Shown here in pieces: positions 38,074-48,509 of a stretch of DNA of 64,000 nt (the first letter of the stretch is position 1; each line of letters begins with the position of its first letter). Source of the stretch: Phanerochaete sordida (lineage: Eukaryota; Basidiomycota; Agaricomycetes; Polyporales; Phanerochaetaceae); contig BPQB01000002.1 of NCBI GenBank assembly GCA_019973155.2, forward strand, positions 1,116,001 through 1,180,000, read 5' to 3'. The notes below the pieces were generated by a model, which did not search any database, was not told where the DNA came from, and worked only from the letters and a program-made list of their open reading frames with translations. A program made the position numbers and the translations under genes.

Positions 38074-41045
38074 ATGTCCTCGGTGAAGCTCTCGCACGCT
38101 CGCTATGGCAAGCAGGCCATTCGTGTCTTCCGCATCGTCCGCGAGGACAAGTGGCAGACGATTGTTGAATACAACGTCACGTCCTTGCTCGAGGGTGACG
38201 TCGATGTTGCGTGAGTCTTGTCTTTGACGAGCAGCGGTGTCAGAATAGCCTCCGTCAAGTGGGCTAGTCGTCACAGACGATACCCAAGAACTGCGTTTGA
38301 CCGTCTTGCACCCATGCAGGTACACCAAGGCGGACAATTCCGTCATTGTTGCCACGGACTCCAGTACGTTACACGCCCTTGCCGTACCGATTCATATGTT
38401 GACCTTACTGTAGTCAAGAATATCACCTATCGTGCGTCATGAGTGTACAGCTGGAATTCATACCAGACAAACCTTCCCAACAGACCTTGCTAAGACGTCG
38501 CCGCACATCTTGCATCCGGAGCGCTTCGCCCTGCACTTGGGCACGTACTTCGTCTCGAAGTACGCCCACATCCACAAGGCGTTTATCACTATCGAGCAAC
38601 TGCGCTGGAAGCGCATCGACGTACGAGGCCAAGAGAACAGCCACTCTTTCTGGAGGGACGGTGATGAGAAGCGTCTCGTGGACGTTGTGGTGCGTTGATC
38701 CTCACCCCTAATCGCAGAGAAGGTATTCATGAATCCATCTAGATCGATGCCTCCCAGGGCAAGGACAATATTACCGCAACCGTCTCTGCCGGCATATCTG
38801 ATCTCCTCGGTGCGGTGTCAATTGAATGCGTGTAAATTTGCGCTGACGTGCTTCCAGTCTTGAAATCGACCGGCTCTGCCTTCGAGAACTTCATCCGGGA
38901 CGAGCACACCACCCTCATGGAAGTCAACGATCGCATTTTCTCCACATCTGTCGATCTCAAGTACACGTTTGCTCCGTTCGCGGTCCCCAAGAATACTGCC
39001 GTGGACTCATTCAAGCTCTCGGACGCTTTGAGCGCCGAAGGTACGGCCTGGGACGGTAATGCTGTCGTCCAGAGGGCCCGCACCGCCACTCTGGAAGTGT
39101 TCGCAGAGGACGAGAGCGCTAGCGTCCAGGTATGTGTGGCGGAGTCACATGCTGAGAAAGGTGGAGAACTGAACTCTCGTTCACAATTGTATAGGCAACC
39201 CTGTACAAGATGGCCGAGCGCATCCTCGCGGAGGACCAGCACGTCCAGACGGTCTCCTACACACTCCCGAACAAGCACTACATTCCTGTGGACATGCGGT
39301 ACGCCGGCATTGATAACCTCACTCCGTACGTCCTCTATCTTTCTTCCGGATCATTCCTCGTCTGCTGTGTCGCCATCATTCGCTGCTTTGACGGTCACGA
39401 AACCTACCGCATGGCTGGGCTCTATCCGCCTTCCCCACGCAAAGCGTCGGGCCATTCATCGCCTCGGCGCATTACACCCGAAAACATATCACGGGCGCAC
39501 TGTCATTGGCTGACACGTCCGTGTCTATCTCTGCACGGATTGCCCCCGTCGGTGTTCTTACTTCGTTCGCGTTCTTCCGTGACATTTTGTTTGGCTGCGT
39601 CATTTCATGCGCGGCAGGCGATTGGACGTCTGCCCTGCGCGCGTCCATGGGCTTGTCACGCGTGCAGCTGCGGTCGTCTTGGGACCCTTGTCCCGGTGAC
39701 TGCTTCTGGCTTTCATCTTTCCGCGTGCCGTCCATAACCGTGATTAGGTGCAGCTTAATGAATGGAGGAGCGGCGAGGTTGGGATTGGCTGCAGCGGCCG
39801 GTGCTCCCATTGGCCGCTGCCCAGCACGACCCGGCGCATCCATCCGGCGGGGGTGTCTTCGCGCCCTCCGAACCTTGCCCTTCTTCTCCGTGTAGCTCGC
39901 CTTCCGCGGCTTCTGCTTCTGCGGCTCCATCTACACCCAGTGCGCCGGGGCCCCTCGCACCACCTCTCGCGTACCTGCTGCTTAATTGTGTTCGGAGCTG
40001 GCGGTGAGAACGCCGCGCCCCGGTGTTCCCATGCTATCATCCCTCGCAGAGCACGGTCGCGCGGGGTCGGTCACTGCGCAGGCCATCATTCCTTGCGCAG
40101 CAGGCCGCCACGGAACGTGCGACGCACGAGCGCAGGTGCGCTGCTTCTCCATTCGCCCTCTGGGGACGCGCGCAGCTCGCGTTGACGTCGGGTGTGCACG
40201 TCACGCCCTCGCGCGTTCCGGTGGGGCAGGCAGCGTGGCCCGTGCCGCCGGGCGATCTCCGCCGCGGGTGCACGCACCCGTTGTGGTGGCCTGTGTTCGA
40301 GCGTGGTGCGCGGCCCCACCGCGTCGCAGCGGACACGCCTGTGGCGTGCTGCACGCTGCGCGACCATCCAGGGCGGGGGATGGCTGGAGGCCCGGTGCGG
40401 CGGGCCTGAGGTGGGCGCGGAGACGCGCTCATGTGAGCGTCGGTGACGACTGGGGCGCGCGATAGCAGCGGGCGCGCAGGTCACAGTGTGTGCGTGCGGG
40501 GCGGCGAGGGTGATGGGTGTGCGCTCGCACGACGTGTGTTTTGGTTCCGGAAGTGGGGGAGCCTGCAGGGTCTGGCGCGCGGTGGGTGGACTAGCGTTAT
40601 CCGGGGAAGGATCTTTGGCAGATGGCGAGATTGGAGGTGCGGTTGTTGCCATTCTGTTGGGAAGGGGTGCGTCGCGGGACCAGTTGCAGGGATAGCAGTC
40701 GCGCGCGGCGCGCGCGAGACTGGGGGCGGACGAGCTTTCCCCATGCTGTGTTCTTTTTGATAAATTTTCCCGCGTGATATGCGAGCGAAGCCGGCGGTCC
40801 AGCGTGACGTGTCTCGTCGGACATGACTTTCGTGTTTCCATGTTTTTGCGCTCTGGTCTGGCTCGCGTCGTCGCTCGCAGTGCTCATCGCCTGACTTTGT
40901 TCGCAGGTCCTCCGCAGAGGTGTTCGTGCCCGTGGCGGCGCCGAGGTGAGTCTTGCTGGCCCTGCAGGATAGAAAGGACAGCAGAAGCTGATGACGCATG
41001 ACGTAACGCAGCGGACTGATCTCTGCCACGATCTCGCGTCAGTGA
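38074..41045 (+). CDS. Urate oxidase (uricase) with one very large intron
   Basis: Oxidises urate to 5-hydroxyisourate in purine breakdown; about 310 aa. Start MSSVKLSHARYGKQAIRVFR at 38074. Landmarks: SVIVATDSIKNITYHLAKTS (active-site Thr), HPERFALHLGTYFV, SHSFWRDGDEKRLVDVV, VLKSTGSAFENFIRDEHTTL, DRIFSTSVDLKYTF, FAEDESASVQATLYKMAERI and SYTLPNKHYIPVDMRY. The frame then meets a GTACGT donor at 39326. The expected ending, SAEVFVPVAAPSGLISATIS, is found only after the acceptor at 40906 and a further 66-nt intron (40946-41011), with TGA at 41043-41045. The intron of 1,581 bp is about 30 times the local norm. The C-terminus is SRQ, not a canonical SKL-type peroxisomal signal. Confidence 0.88.
39326..40906 (+). 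other. 1,581-bp intron of the urate oxidase gene
   Basis: Donor GTACGT, branch CGCCTGACTTT, acceptor TTCGCAG. The splice joins NLTP to SSAEVFVPV in frame. Inside are four ATTGG (CCAAT-box) motifs near 39507, 39620, 39782 and 39811 and a CpG-rich part at about 40000-40720. No terminal inverted repeats or convincing gene are visible. Confidence 0.75.
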
Positions 41046-41180
41046 CGAGGTAACCCCATTGCGTCATAGCTCCACTTTTGTGACGGTGTGTGACTGGTTG
41101 CAAATATAAGCTGCTTTATATGGTGTCGAGCCTTCTCGGTTTGGGCTGTGTGACGCGTGACAGTGACGAGGGTGACGGGA
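40990..41180 (+). promoter_or_regulatory. Cluster of eight TGACG (CRE/ATF-like) motifs
   Basis: TGACG or its complement occurs eight times, including TGACGTAA at 40999. The cluster overlaps the last intron and exon of urate oxidase and lies just upstream of the zinc-finger gene starting at 41385. TATA-like sequences (ATATAAG, TTTATAT) follow near 41105-41121. Confidence 0.55.
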
Positions 41181-41384
41181 GTTGTTGTTGTTTGTAGCGC
41201 TGCTCCACTGTTTGTGTCTCTTTCTCCACGACGACGGTGCCATCGCGAGTCCCTCCACCTGAAGCCATCACCAATAATCCACTCCTCCTCGAACGTCGAC
41301 TAGCCCTCCGCTGCCACTCCATCTCCTCACCGACCCCCCATTCTCCTCACCAGCTCCTCCTCGTCCACCACCACCAAGCACCAA
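41046..41384. other. Promoter and 5' leader of the zinc-finger gene
   Basis: 339 bp between the urate oxidase stop and the next start codon; a C-rich leader precedes the ATG. Confidence 0.55.
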
Positions 41385-44300
41385 ATGGCGGGCGATCACA
41401 AGGTATGCGCCCACACGCCTTATATGCCGCTTTGCACCGCTCACCGCCGCCGCATCGCTCTTCCAGTGCCCAGTCTGCAACTCTACCTTCACCAGACCAC
41501 AACATGTCGCCCGACACATGCGTTCACGTAAGTCTGACGTACATGGCGCTCTCTCTGCGGGGCTGTGCGTTGTCGCCAGCCGTGTCCATGACGTGGGACA
41601 CAGCGGCCACACTCCCGCCTGCCCCGGCGCGACCGCTGCCCTCGTCATGGCCAATGGTCTTCTGTGCCTCCCTCCGCGCTTCTCGCCTCGCCACAACACA
41701 AACCTAACGGCTACTTTTCCGTACAGACACCGGAGACCGGCCGTACAAGTGCCAGCACTGTGGGGACCAGTTTGCCCGTAGGTGAGTATCTCCGTGGCTT
41801 TACCAGCAGCCTTAGTCACGCTAACTGTGCTCGCCACCACCTCTAGCGACCTCCTCTCCCGTCACATAAACAAATGTCACGCGTCCGAAAAGCCCCCGAC
41901 GACAACAGCCCCCAACAACCGGCGCAAGGGGACTGCCGCCGCCTCCAGGGCTACCACGTCAAAGCAAGCTTGCGACCAGTGTGTTACTTCCAGCCTCCCC
42001 TGCGATGGCTGCAACCCATGCTGTAAGCCCACCGACCGAAACTTCTAGAGACGGGCGGCACTGACCCTGTTTTTGGATACCGACAGCTAAATGCGTCCAA
42101 CGCAAATGCCGGTGCACGTACGTCAAATTCCACCGCCAGACCGCTCCCGCGGGACCCGGGCACCTTCCCCCAAACGCCATGCCTAATGCGCCTCGGGGCG
42201 GCCTTCCTCTCGGTGGACGCCTTCCTGACGAGTTCCTCATGCAACCGGGCGTCGCTCCTGGAGGGCTGGCCTCGATGTACCTGCCGTCCGACTACTCCCT
42301 GCCTGCCGCGTCGATGTATGCGGCTAATCCGTACGATGCTCGCCCATCGACCGCCTCGTCTCTTGGGATGGGCGCCCGTGATACGTCCGAACACTCGGCA
42401 GAGATCCTGGCTCGGTATCGCGCTCAGGCCGAACTCCTTAGTCGTGCGGGAGTGCTCCCTAATGGCGCGCTCGCCGGCGTGGGCGCACCTGGTACCGTGA
42501 TGCCAGGCATGTATAACACCGACGGCGCGACGTTTGCGCGTTACGACTTGGCGTCTTCGCAAGCGCCGGCATGGGGCCAGCCCGGTGCACACACAGGCTA
42601 TGCCAGCGACGGCCAGCCCTTTCCAGGGGGAGGAGGGAGCGCGGCGCTATCGTCCCATCCTCCCACGCACGCAGCGCCATTCCCAACCATATCCTCTACC
42701 GGTGGCCACGCCCATGGTGCTGATGCCCACGCAGGCTATGGCGACGGTATACCCTTCCCTCAGCATCCCGCCGCTCAAGGACACCATTCTGGTCATCACA
42801 GACGATCCGAAGAATTGAGCGACGGCTATGGCAGCGATGGCGCAGTCAGCGTCCCTTCTTCCGCCAATTCCAGCCGCGTTCACCTTCCTCTGGACCCTAC
42901 GCAGCGCCGGCCGTACACTGCAGAGTCCGCGAGCCCGACGATGCCCTACCAGACCCACGCGCGCAAGGACGACGGTACCAATGAAGGCGGATTCTCCAGT
43001 GCGTTCGGATTAATGTCTCTCGATGACCCCAACGTGTTGGCTGGGCTTGCCAACGACTCGGCCCCCTTCTTCTCTGCGCTTAACCAATTTTCGCACGACG
43101 GAGAGAGCCAGAGTGCCAACTCTTCCACCACGTCCTTGCATACGGAAGGTTCGGCGAACGATGCCAGCTCTCAGACGAGCCACACTAGCCAGTCGTCCGT
43201 GGACAGCTCCAGCAACCTCGCAGGTCTGAGTCTTGCCACTCCCACGCCGGAGCTGATCGCGTCGTTGAAGAACGGAGGATTGCTGAGTGCGGGTGGTAGA
43301 GAGGCGCTGGATTCAAAGGAGTTGAGGGAGTTCTGGAAGCAGTATATGCGTACGCCCTTGACTGGTCCGGGGGCTAACACACCTCTTTTCCCGCTGCAAA
43401 CCCCCACAGGCCCTGGTCATCAGCTCGGTGCTGGCATGCTCGGTTCCAGCGCCACTCTCGGCCGGCCGAGCCCAACGAGGCGGCATTCTCGCGTAGCAAG
43501 CCTGCCCAGCATGAAGACTCCTCCCATCCTTGCCCCCGGCGCAACCCCGGAGCTCAACTCTTTCGCACCTGTCGGCAACTTCAGCCTCAGCCTCGGGCCC
43601 AAGGCTCGCGAACGTCAGAACCAGCACGCCAACCGCGACGACAAGGACCGCGTCCCCCAGATGTCGTATTCGAACGTCCGCACGACGCTTCATGGAGACG
43701 CCGACGACCTGAAGAGCTACGAGCAGGCTGTCTTGGCCCGGAAGGCGCCTACGACCTTGAACCTGGTGCCTAAGAGGCGAGGCACGATGCCTGCCGGCTC
43801 CAGCGTCCCCAACGTCAGCAAGCACCCGAACATGATCCCGCCGCGTCTGCCTGGACAGACCTCAGGTACCGTGGGAAGTTTGTCCCAGGCGACCAACCCT
43901 GACGCGATGCCTTCTGCAGTCGGGGCGGATCATCTCGCGAACACCTCTAGCAACCTCGGCGACCTCCTCAACCGCGAGCGGCCGGGTAGCTCGTCAAGCA
44001 GCCTTGCCGACGCCTTCGGGTCGCCTCATTTGCACCATCAAGAGCAGCAGCAGCATGACCACCACTACCCTGTCCAAGACCAATATCGCATGCACCAGCA
44101 AGGCCAGTCTTCCTCCGAGTCGCCGCGGGAGTCGTCGGTGGGCGCAGAGTCGGACAGCGCAGCGTCGGCGTCGTACCGGCCGTCCTTCAAGCGGCTCGCC
44201 TCGCAGACGCTGGGTCCAGCGAATGCCAAGCGCGCGCTGCTCGGGCCTGCGGGCTGGGACGACGTGCGCCGCGGGTCGGAGGAGTCGGAGGCCATCGAGG

Positions 44301-44491
44301 AGGACGACGAGCTCGAGGACGAGGACAGGATGTCGCGGCGCTTCGCCAAGCACGGCCACGAGGGCCCACGGCGGTTCAGCCTCCCTACGACCGCTGGCGA
44401 GGGCGTCACGCTCCCACCGATACGGACTGCTGCGATCGGCCACGAGCACGCGCAGTCGGTCTCGCCTGTGGGCACCTACCCGCCAGCGTAA
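41385..44491 (+). CDS. Transcription factor with two C2H2 fingers and a Zn2Cys6 cluster
   Basis: Likely nuclear DNA-binding regulator of about 910 aa. Start MAGDHK at 41385, then after an intron CPVCNSTFTRPQHVARHMRS (finger 1), and after another DRPYKCQHCGDQFARSDLLS, RHINKCH (finger 2). A basic linker is followed by a fungal binuclear cluster, ACDQCVTSSLPCDGCNPC, completed across an intron by SKCVQRKCRCTY. The rest, from 42120, is a single long exon of about 780 codons that is Ser/Pro/Gly/Asn-rich and disordered, with an EDDELEDEDR acidic patch and a short helical ALDSKELREFWKQYMRTPL segment, ending VGTYPPA. The C2H2-plus-Zn2Cys6 combination is known in fungi; targets cannot be inferred. Its promoter appears to extend into the urate oxidase gene. 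Confidence 0.88.
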
Positions 44492-45842
44492 GGCCGGCGT
44501 TCGTGTATCCCATCCATTGCCACTGCACGAACACTCTGGACTTCTGCTAGAGGGCAACGATGGTGTTTTCATATAGCAGTTTATTCCGCTGTTGCGTTTT
44601 TTCCGAGCCCATCTTCCGTGTGCCCTCTCTTTTCTATCCTAGTCGTCGACCGATAATGTATTCTCCTCTCGTCTGCCTGTTTTACTCTCTCCCTGATTCC
44701 TGTTCTCTCGTACAGCCATAAAGCCTCCCCATGTATTATATAGCCCTCGAGGACGTTCCCTATTTTTAAGCTGAAATTCTGCCCCGGAAGTAAATAAAGT
44801 TGAAGAATTTATGCGAACACGTAGTACGACGGCAGCCCGCGTAGCTTCCATACCCTCGCGGTTCCGAGTTGTTGGTCCGCCCAATATTGCGACACTGGCT
44901 CCAACAATCGTGAGAAAAGGCTGATTTATCCACCTGCGCCCGACATATTTGGCAGGGGCCCCCGCATCCACTGCCGTACACTCGCCAAGCCCCCGGAAAC
45001 GCCGCAAGCAGAGTGGTCTCGACAGCCTGCGGCCGCGGCACGCGACGGCACGCCGCCTGGCGGAGCGCCGCACGCGTCGCGCAAAACCTAGAAAGCCGTG
45101 GCGTCGACGGAACAGGCGAAGACCCAGAGGCGCGGCGGACCTTGTGGAACGTTGTGTGCGCGCCGACACATTGCACACACAGGTGGGGCCCCCCGCATGC
45201 CGCGACGCGGCGGCACACAAAGCCCAGACTGCCCAGTGGCCCCCCACGCAGCCCTGCGCCCCGCCGCGTCACCCGGCGGTTTTTCCGGAACGTTCTGGCA
45301 CCACTGCCGTCCAGCGGCGGCGCGACGCCGCGACGTCGCAGCGTGCGCAAGCCCTAAGGGCCGGCGGGGGCCGTCGCTGCGCGCGCGGCGCCGCTGGGGG
45401 CCCCCGTCGCGGGTCGGCGCGGGCTGCAGGCCGTCGGCACCGCGGCGTCGAGCATGCTGCCGAGGACGGTGCAGGGCCATCAGTGCGGTTTCGCGCGGGA
45501 CGGCGGCAGCGGGGGCGAGGGAAGACGTGTGGACCCTGGCTTCACGGCATCGCGTTCGCCTGGGCTTGCAGTCGCAGGCTCCCCGCCGGCAGCAGCGACA
45601 CGCGGACGACGCGAACGCTGCCGACGCCCGTCGTTCAAGAGACCGCATTTTCCATCTCCGCGCTCGTTTAGGGCAAGGTCCCATCACCGGATCCTTGTGG
45701 CGTTTCCCTCACTCCGGCGTCTACCGCTGGTCCGAGAGCAACTGTGTAGCATTTACCAAGAATTTACACCATGTAATACAAGTTCAACTAGATGTGGACA
45801 GATATCATACTCAACAGCCAAGCCATTTCGCGAGTACGTGTC
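44492..45842. other. 1.35-kb spacer with a GC-rich core, no gene seen
   Basis: Between convergent genes. From about 44950 to 45660 it is very rich in CpG and CGG-type triplets, giving long Arg/Ala/Pro frames on several strands at once; none has motifs. A heat-shock-element-like sequence lies at 45283-45295. Confidence 0.45.
45283..45295. promoter_or_regulatory. Heat shock element-like sequence
   Basis: TTCCGGAACGTTC: three alternating TTC/GAA blocks at 5-bp spacing, a perfect three-unit HSE. No gene start is known nearby, so function is doubtful. Confidence 0.35.
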
Positions 45843-47771
45843 TTAGGACGTCGACTCGTTCGGCGACCACGCATCCGCGCACGTCCTGTCCGGACGCTTG
45901 CTGTTCCGGCCCTTGCAGTCCAGCTTGCCGCAGTCCTGGCACGGGTTCATGCAGAACGTGCGCCCGCCCTTGCCCTTGCACTCGTTCGACCCGCACTTGA
46001 CGCAGTGCCGCACGCGCCGCGGCGTCGATTCCGTCCCGTCGCTGTCGACGAGCGCGAACGTGCGCTTCAGCGTGCTCGGCGGCGGGGGCGGGGGCGGCGG
46101 ATGGCCCGGCGGCGGGTAGTATCCGTACGGATACGCGAAGGGCATGCCGTACGGATTCGGCGGCGCGTACGGGTTGTACTCGGCCGGGGGAGGCGCGATG
46201 GCGACCTGCGGGTTCATGTTCGGGTCGCTGGGCCCGGCCTCGGGCATCCCGCTGCCGCTTGCCTCAGGCTGGCCGTTGTGGGTCGCCCAGGCCTCCTGGA
46301 ATTCCGCAGGCTCCGACCTCTACAAGCGTGTCAAACTCAACCTCGCGCGCACAGGTGCGCTGCGGGCTTACCTCTTTGCCCAGCGACCCGTCCATGTTCT
46401 GTTCTTCGCCGTCCACCTGCGGCTGCACCTCGTTCGACAAGTCGCCCGCGGCATCCGGCTCCTCCATCTCGTCGCCCTTCTCGTCCATGGGCGGCTGGAC
46501 AGCCCACGGCTCGTCGGGCAGGCCCTGGATGACCGCATGGATGATGGCGAGGATGACGTCCTTGTGCATGCCCGAGCGCAGCGAGGCGCGCACCATGTCC
46601 CACAGCCCGGTCGAGACGCCCATGCCGCGCCAGCTCCAGACGTCCGCGCCCGGCCCCATGTCCGCCGTGGGCCCCGTGCCCTGGATGAGCCGTGCGGGGA
46701 ACTCGTCCTTGAGCCGCGGCGGCAGCGCGCGCAGGATCGAGTTGTCCGTGCTCGCGAACCGCCGGCCCTCGCCCTGCGCCCCCGACGCGAGGCACGTCGG
46801 CGAGCGGCAGACGTACTCGCAGCCGATGATGAAGAAGGGCTTGCCCAGGTCGTAGATCTTGATCGGCCCCGAGGTGATGCGGCCTTTGTTCACGAGAGGC
46901 GCCGCGCAGACGGGGCAGGCGATGCCGTTGAAGACGAGGGGCTGCGGGTCCCAGTACAAGAAGCGATACTCGGAGGGCGTGCTGCGCTGCGTCGACGCAG
47001 ACGCCGTGAGCGCGAAGTACGCGGGAGACGACGGCAGCCAGAACGTCTTGAGGATGGAGTACAGCGCGGGGATGCTGGGCATGTTGTTCTTCGCGTTCGG
47101 CGTGAGCGACGCCAAGTGCGCACGGAAAGCGTCTTCGACGCTCGGACCAGCGGAAGAAACAGGGTTCGGCGCGGAGAGCGCGGTCACTAGCGCATGCAGA
47201 AACGCATCCGGGCGGTGCCGCGCGAGCTCTGCCCAGTTGTCGCGGTCGAGGCTGGGGTCTAGGGGGAAGTTCATGTTCGGCGGCGCGCGCACGTTCACGT
47301 TCGCCATCGGGCCCGCCGAGACCGACGCCCACTGCGTCGGGTCGACGAACGTCGACTGCAGCACAATCAGCACCCGTCGCGCACACAAGTGGCAGCACCA
47401 CGCACCGGATACGGGAGCCCCGGCGAGTGCATGTTCGTCGGCGTCGCGTACGTCCCGGGGGCGCGCTTGCGCGGCCGCCCCGGCTTCTTCGGGCCCACCG
47501 AGCCCGCGGGCAGCCCGTCCTTGCGCGGCCGCCCCACGGGCCGCTTCGCCTTGGGCTCGGTGCTGAGGTCGATCGCCTTCTTGCCGCTGCCCTTCGGGCG
47601 CCCCGGGCGCCGCTTCGCGGGCTGGTCTGGCGAGGCGGCGGGCTGCGGCTGCAGGTGCGCGACGACGTCGCCTGGCTGCGGGGCGCCCCCGGGGCCGAGC
47701 GAGAGCGGTTGCGAGGCGAGGGGCGGCGGGACGAGGGGCTGCGAGGCGAGGGTGCTTGTCATGCTGGACAT
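45843..47771 (-). CDS. AT-hook protein with zinc-ribbon-like core and Cys-rich C-terminus
   Basis: About 600 aa, three exons. Start MSSMTSTLASQPLVPPPLAS at 47771. Three AT-hooks follow: KRRPGRPKG, KRPVGRPRKD and KKPGRPRKR, suggesting minor-groove DNA binding in the nucleus. A GTGCGT...TGCAG intron leads to TFVDPTQWASVSAGP and a folded region with LKTFWLPSSPAYFALT, YRFLYWDPQPLVFNGIACPV, CAAPLVNKGRITSGPIKIYD, LGKPFFIIGCEYVCRSPTC: two CxxC-type pairs that look like a zinc ribbon. This resembles a fungal domain I recall as DUF6729, though I cannot verify that. The last exon is Pro/Tyr-rich and ends with a cysteine cluster, CVKCGSNECKGKGGRTFC, CQDCGKLDCKG and ADAWSPNESTS. Function unknown. Confidence 0.8.
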
Positions 47772-48509
47772 GGTGCTGTCGGGTGGTATGGTGCCCTCCC
47801 TGTACGGCTACGCGGTCAGAAGTGTGCTCGGGTCAGGTCGCGGACGACAGGAGGAGGCTTCTTGCAAAGGGGGGACGTTATACGATCCACGCCACTGAAA
47901 GGATGAACGCAGGCTTTCCAGCTTCATTGTAACCCCCCGCGTGGCTTCATACAGCCCTTGCCACCCGATAGAACCCATGGTGGGGGAGTTTGCACGCAGA
48001 GGAACGAGGGCGATATGCGCGGGCGCAGGTATGATAGACAAACTTCGGGGGACAAGCTACGCGGCCGTGGCTCGCAGCATGGTGGTATCTGGAAGAGATA
48101 AACAGGAAGGTTGCTCACATTTTCGTAACAATTTCGAGGACGAGGACTTGTTGAATTATTTCGAGGGTAAGGATATTGTCGCAAATGAAGGCGGGCCGTG
48201 GGAAAGGAGGTAACCCTCCTCATTCGCTTGATAATCACGTTCTCTTGCCTTACTTGGCAATTCTTCCACTTAGATAATCCGCTGGTAGAGAATCCTCAAC
48301 AACTCCACTCTAAACCAATTAAACACGCCGTTGCTCATAATTACCGGCAAGCAAAGGACCTCGTCGACACACGGATTAAGAACGCAAGGAGCTCTGATAG
48401 CAGGTTACGACGAGAGGTATTGTACAGCTCGAATCTTTTCTTTCTAGCGGACATCCTTCTATCCGTCGTTACATTGTACACTTGGACACCGCGGGAAATG
48501 TGGTTTTGC
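47772..48509. other. Intergenic, no gene seen
   Basis: Promoter of the AT-hook gene and 3' flank of the transketolase-family gene, both on the minus strand. AT-richer than its neighbours. Confidence 0.5.

Noticed and set aside
40086..40841. Minus-strand 251-codon frame inside the large urate oxidase intron, as a possible nested gene
   Set aside because: Arg/Pro/Ser-rich with no motif or splice structure and many overlapping frames of the same kind; CpG-rich composition explains it.
45088..46000. Overlapping 200-300 codon frames on both strands in the GC-rich spacer
   Set aside because: All three are rich in Arg, Ala and Gly and mutually overlapping; none has a recognisable domain.
46144..47190. 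Plus-strand open frame of 348 codons over the AT-hook gene
   Set aside because: Arg/His/Ala-rich text opposite conserved cysteine-motif exons; a compositional shadow.
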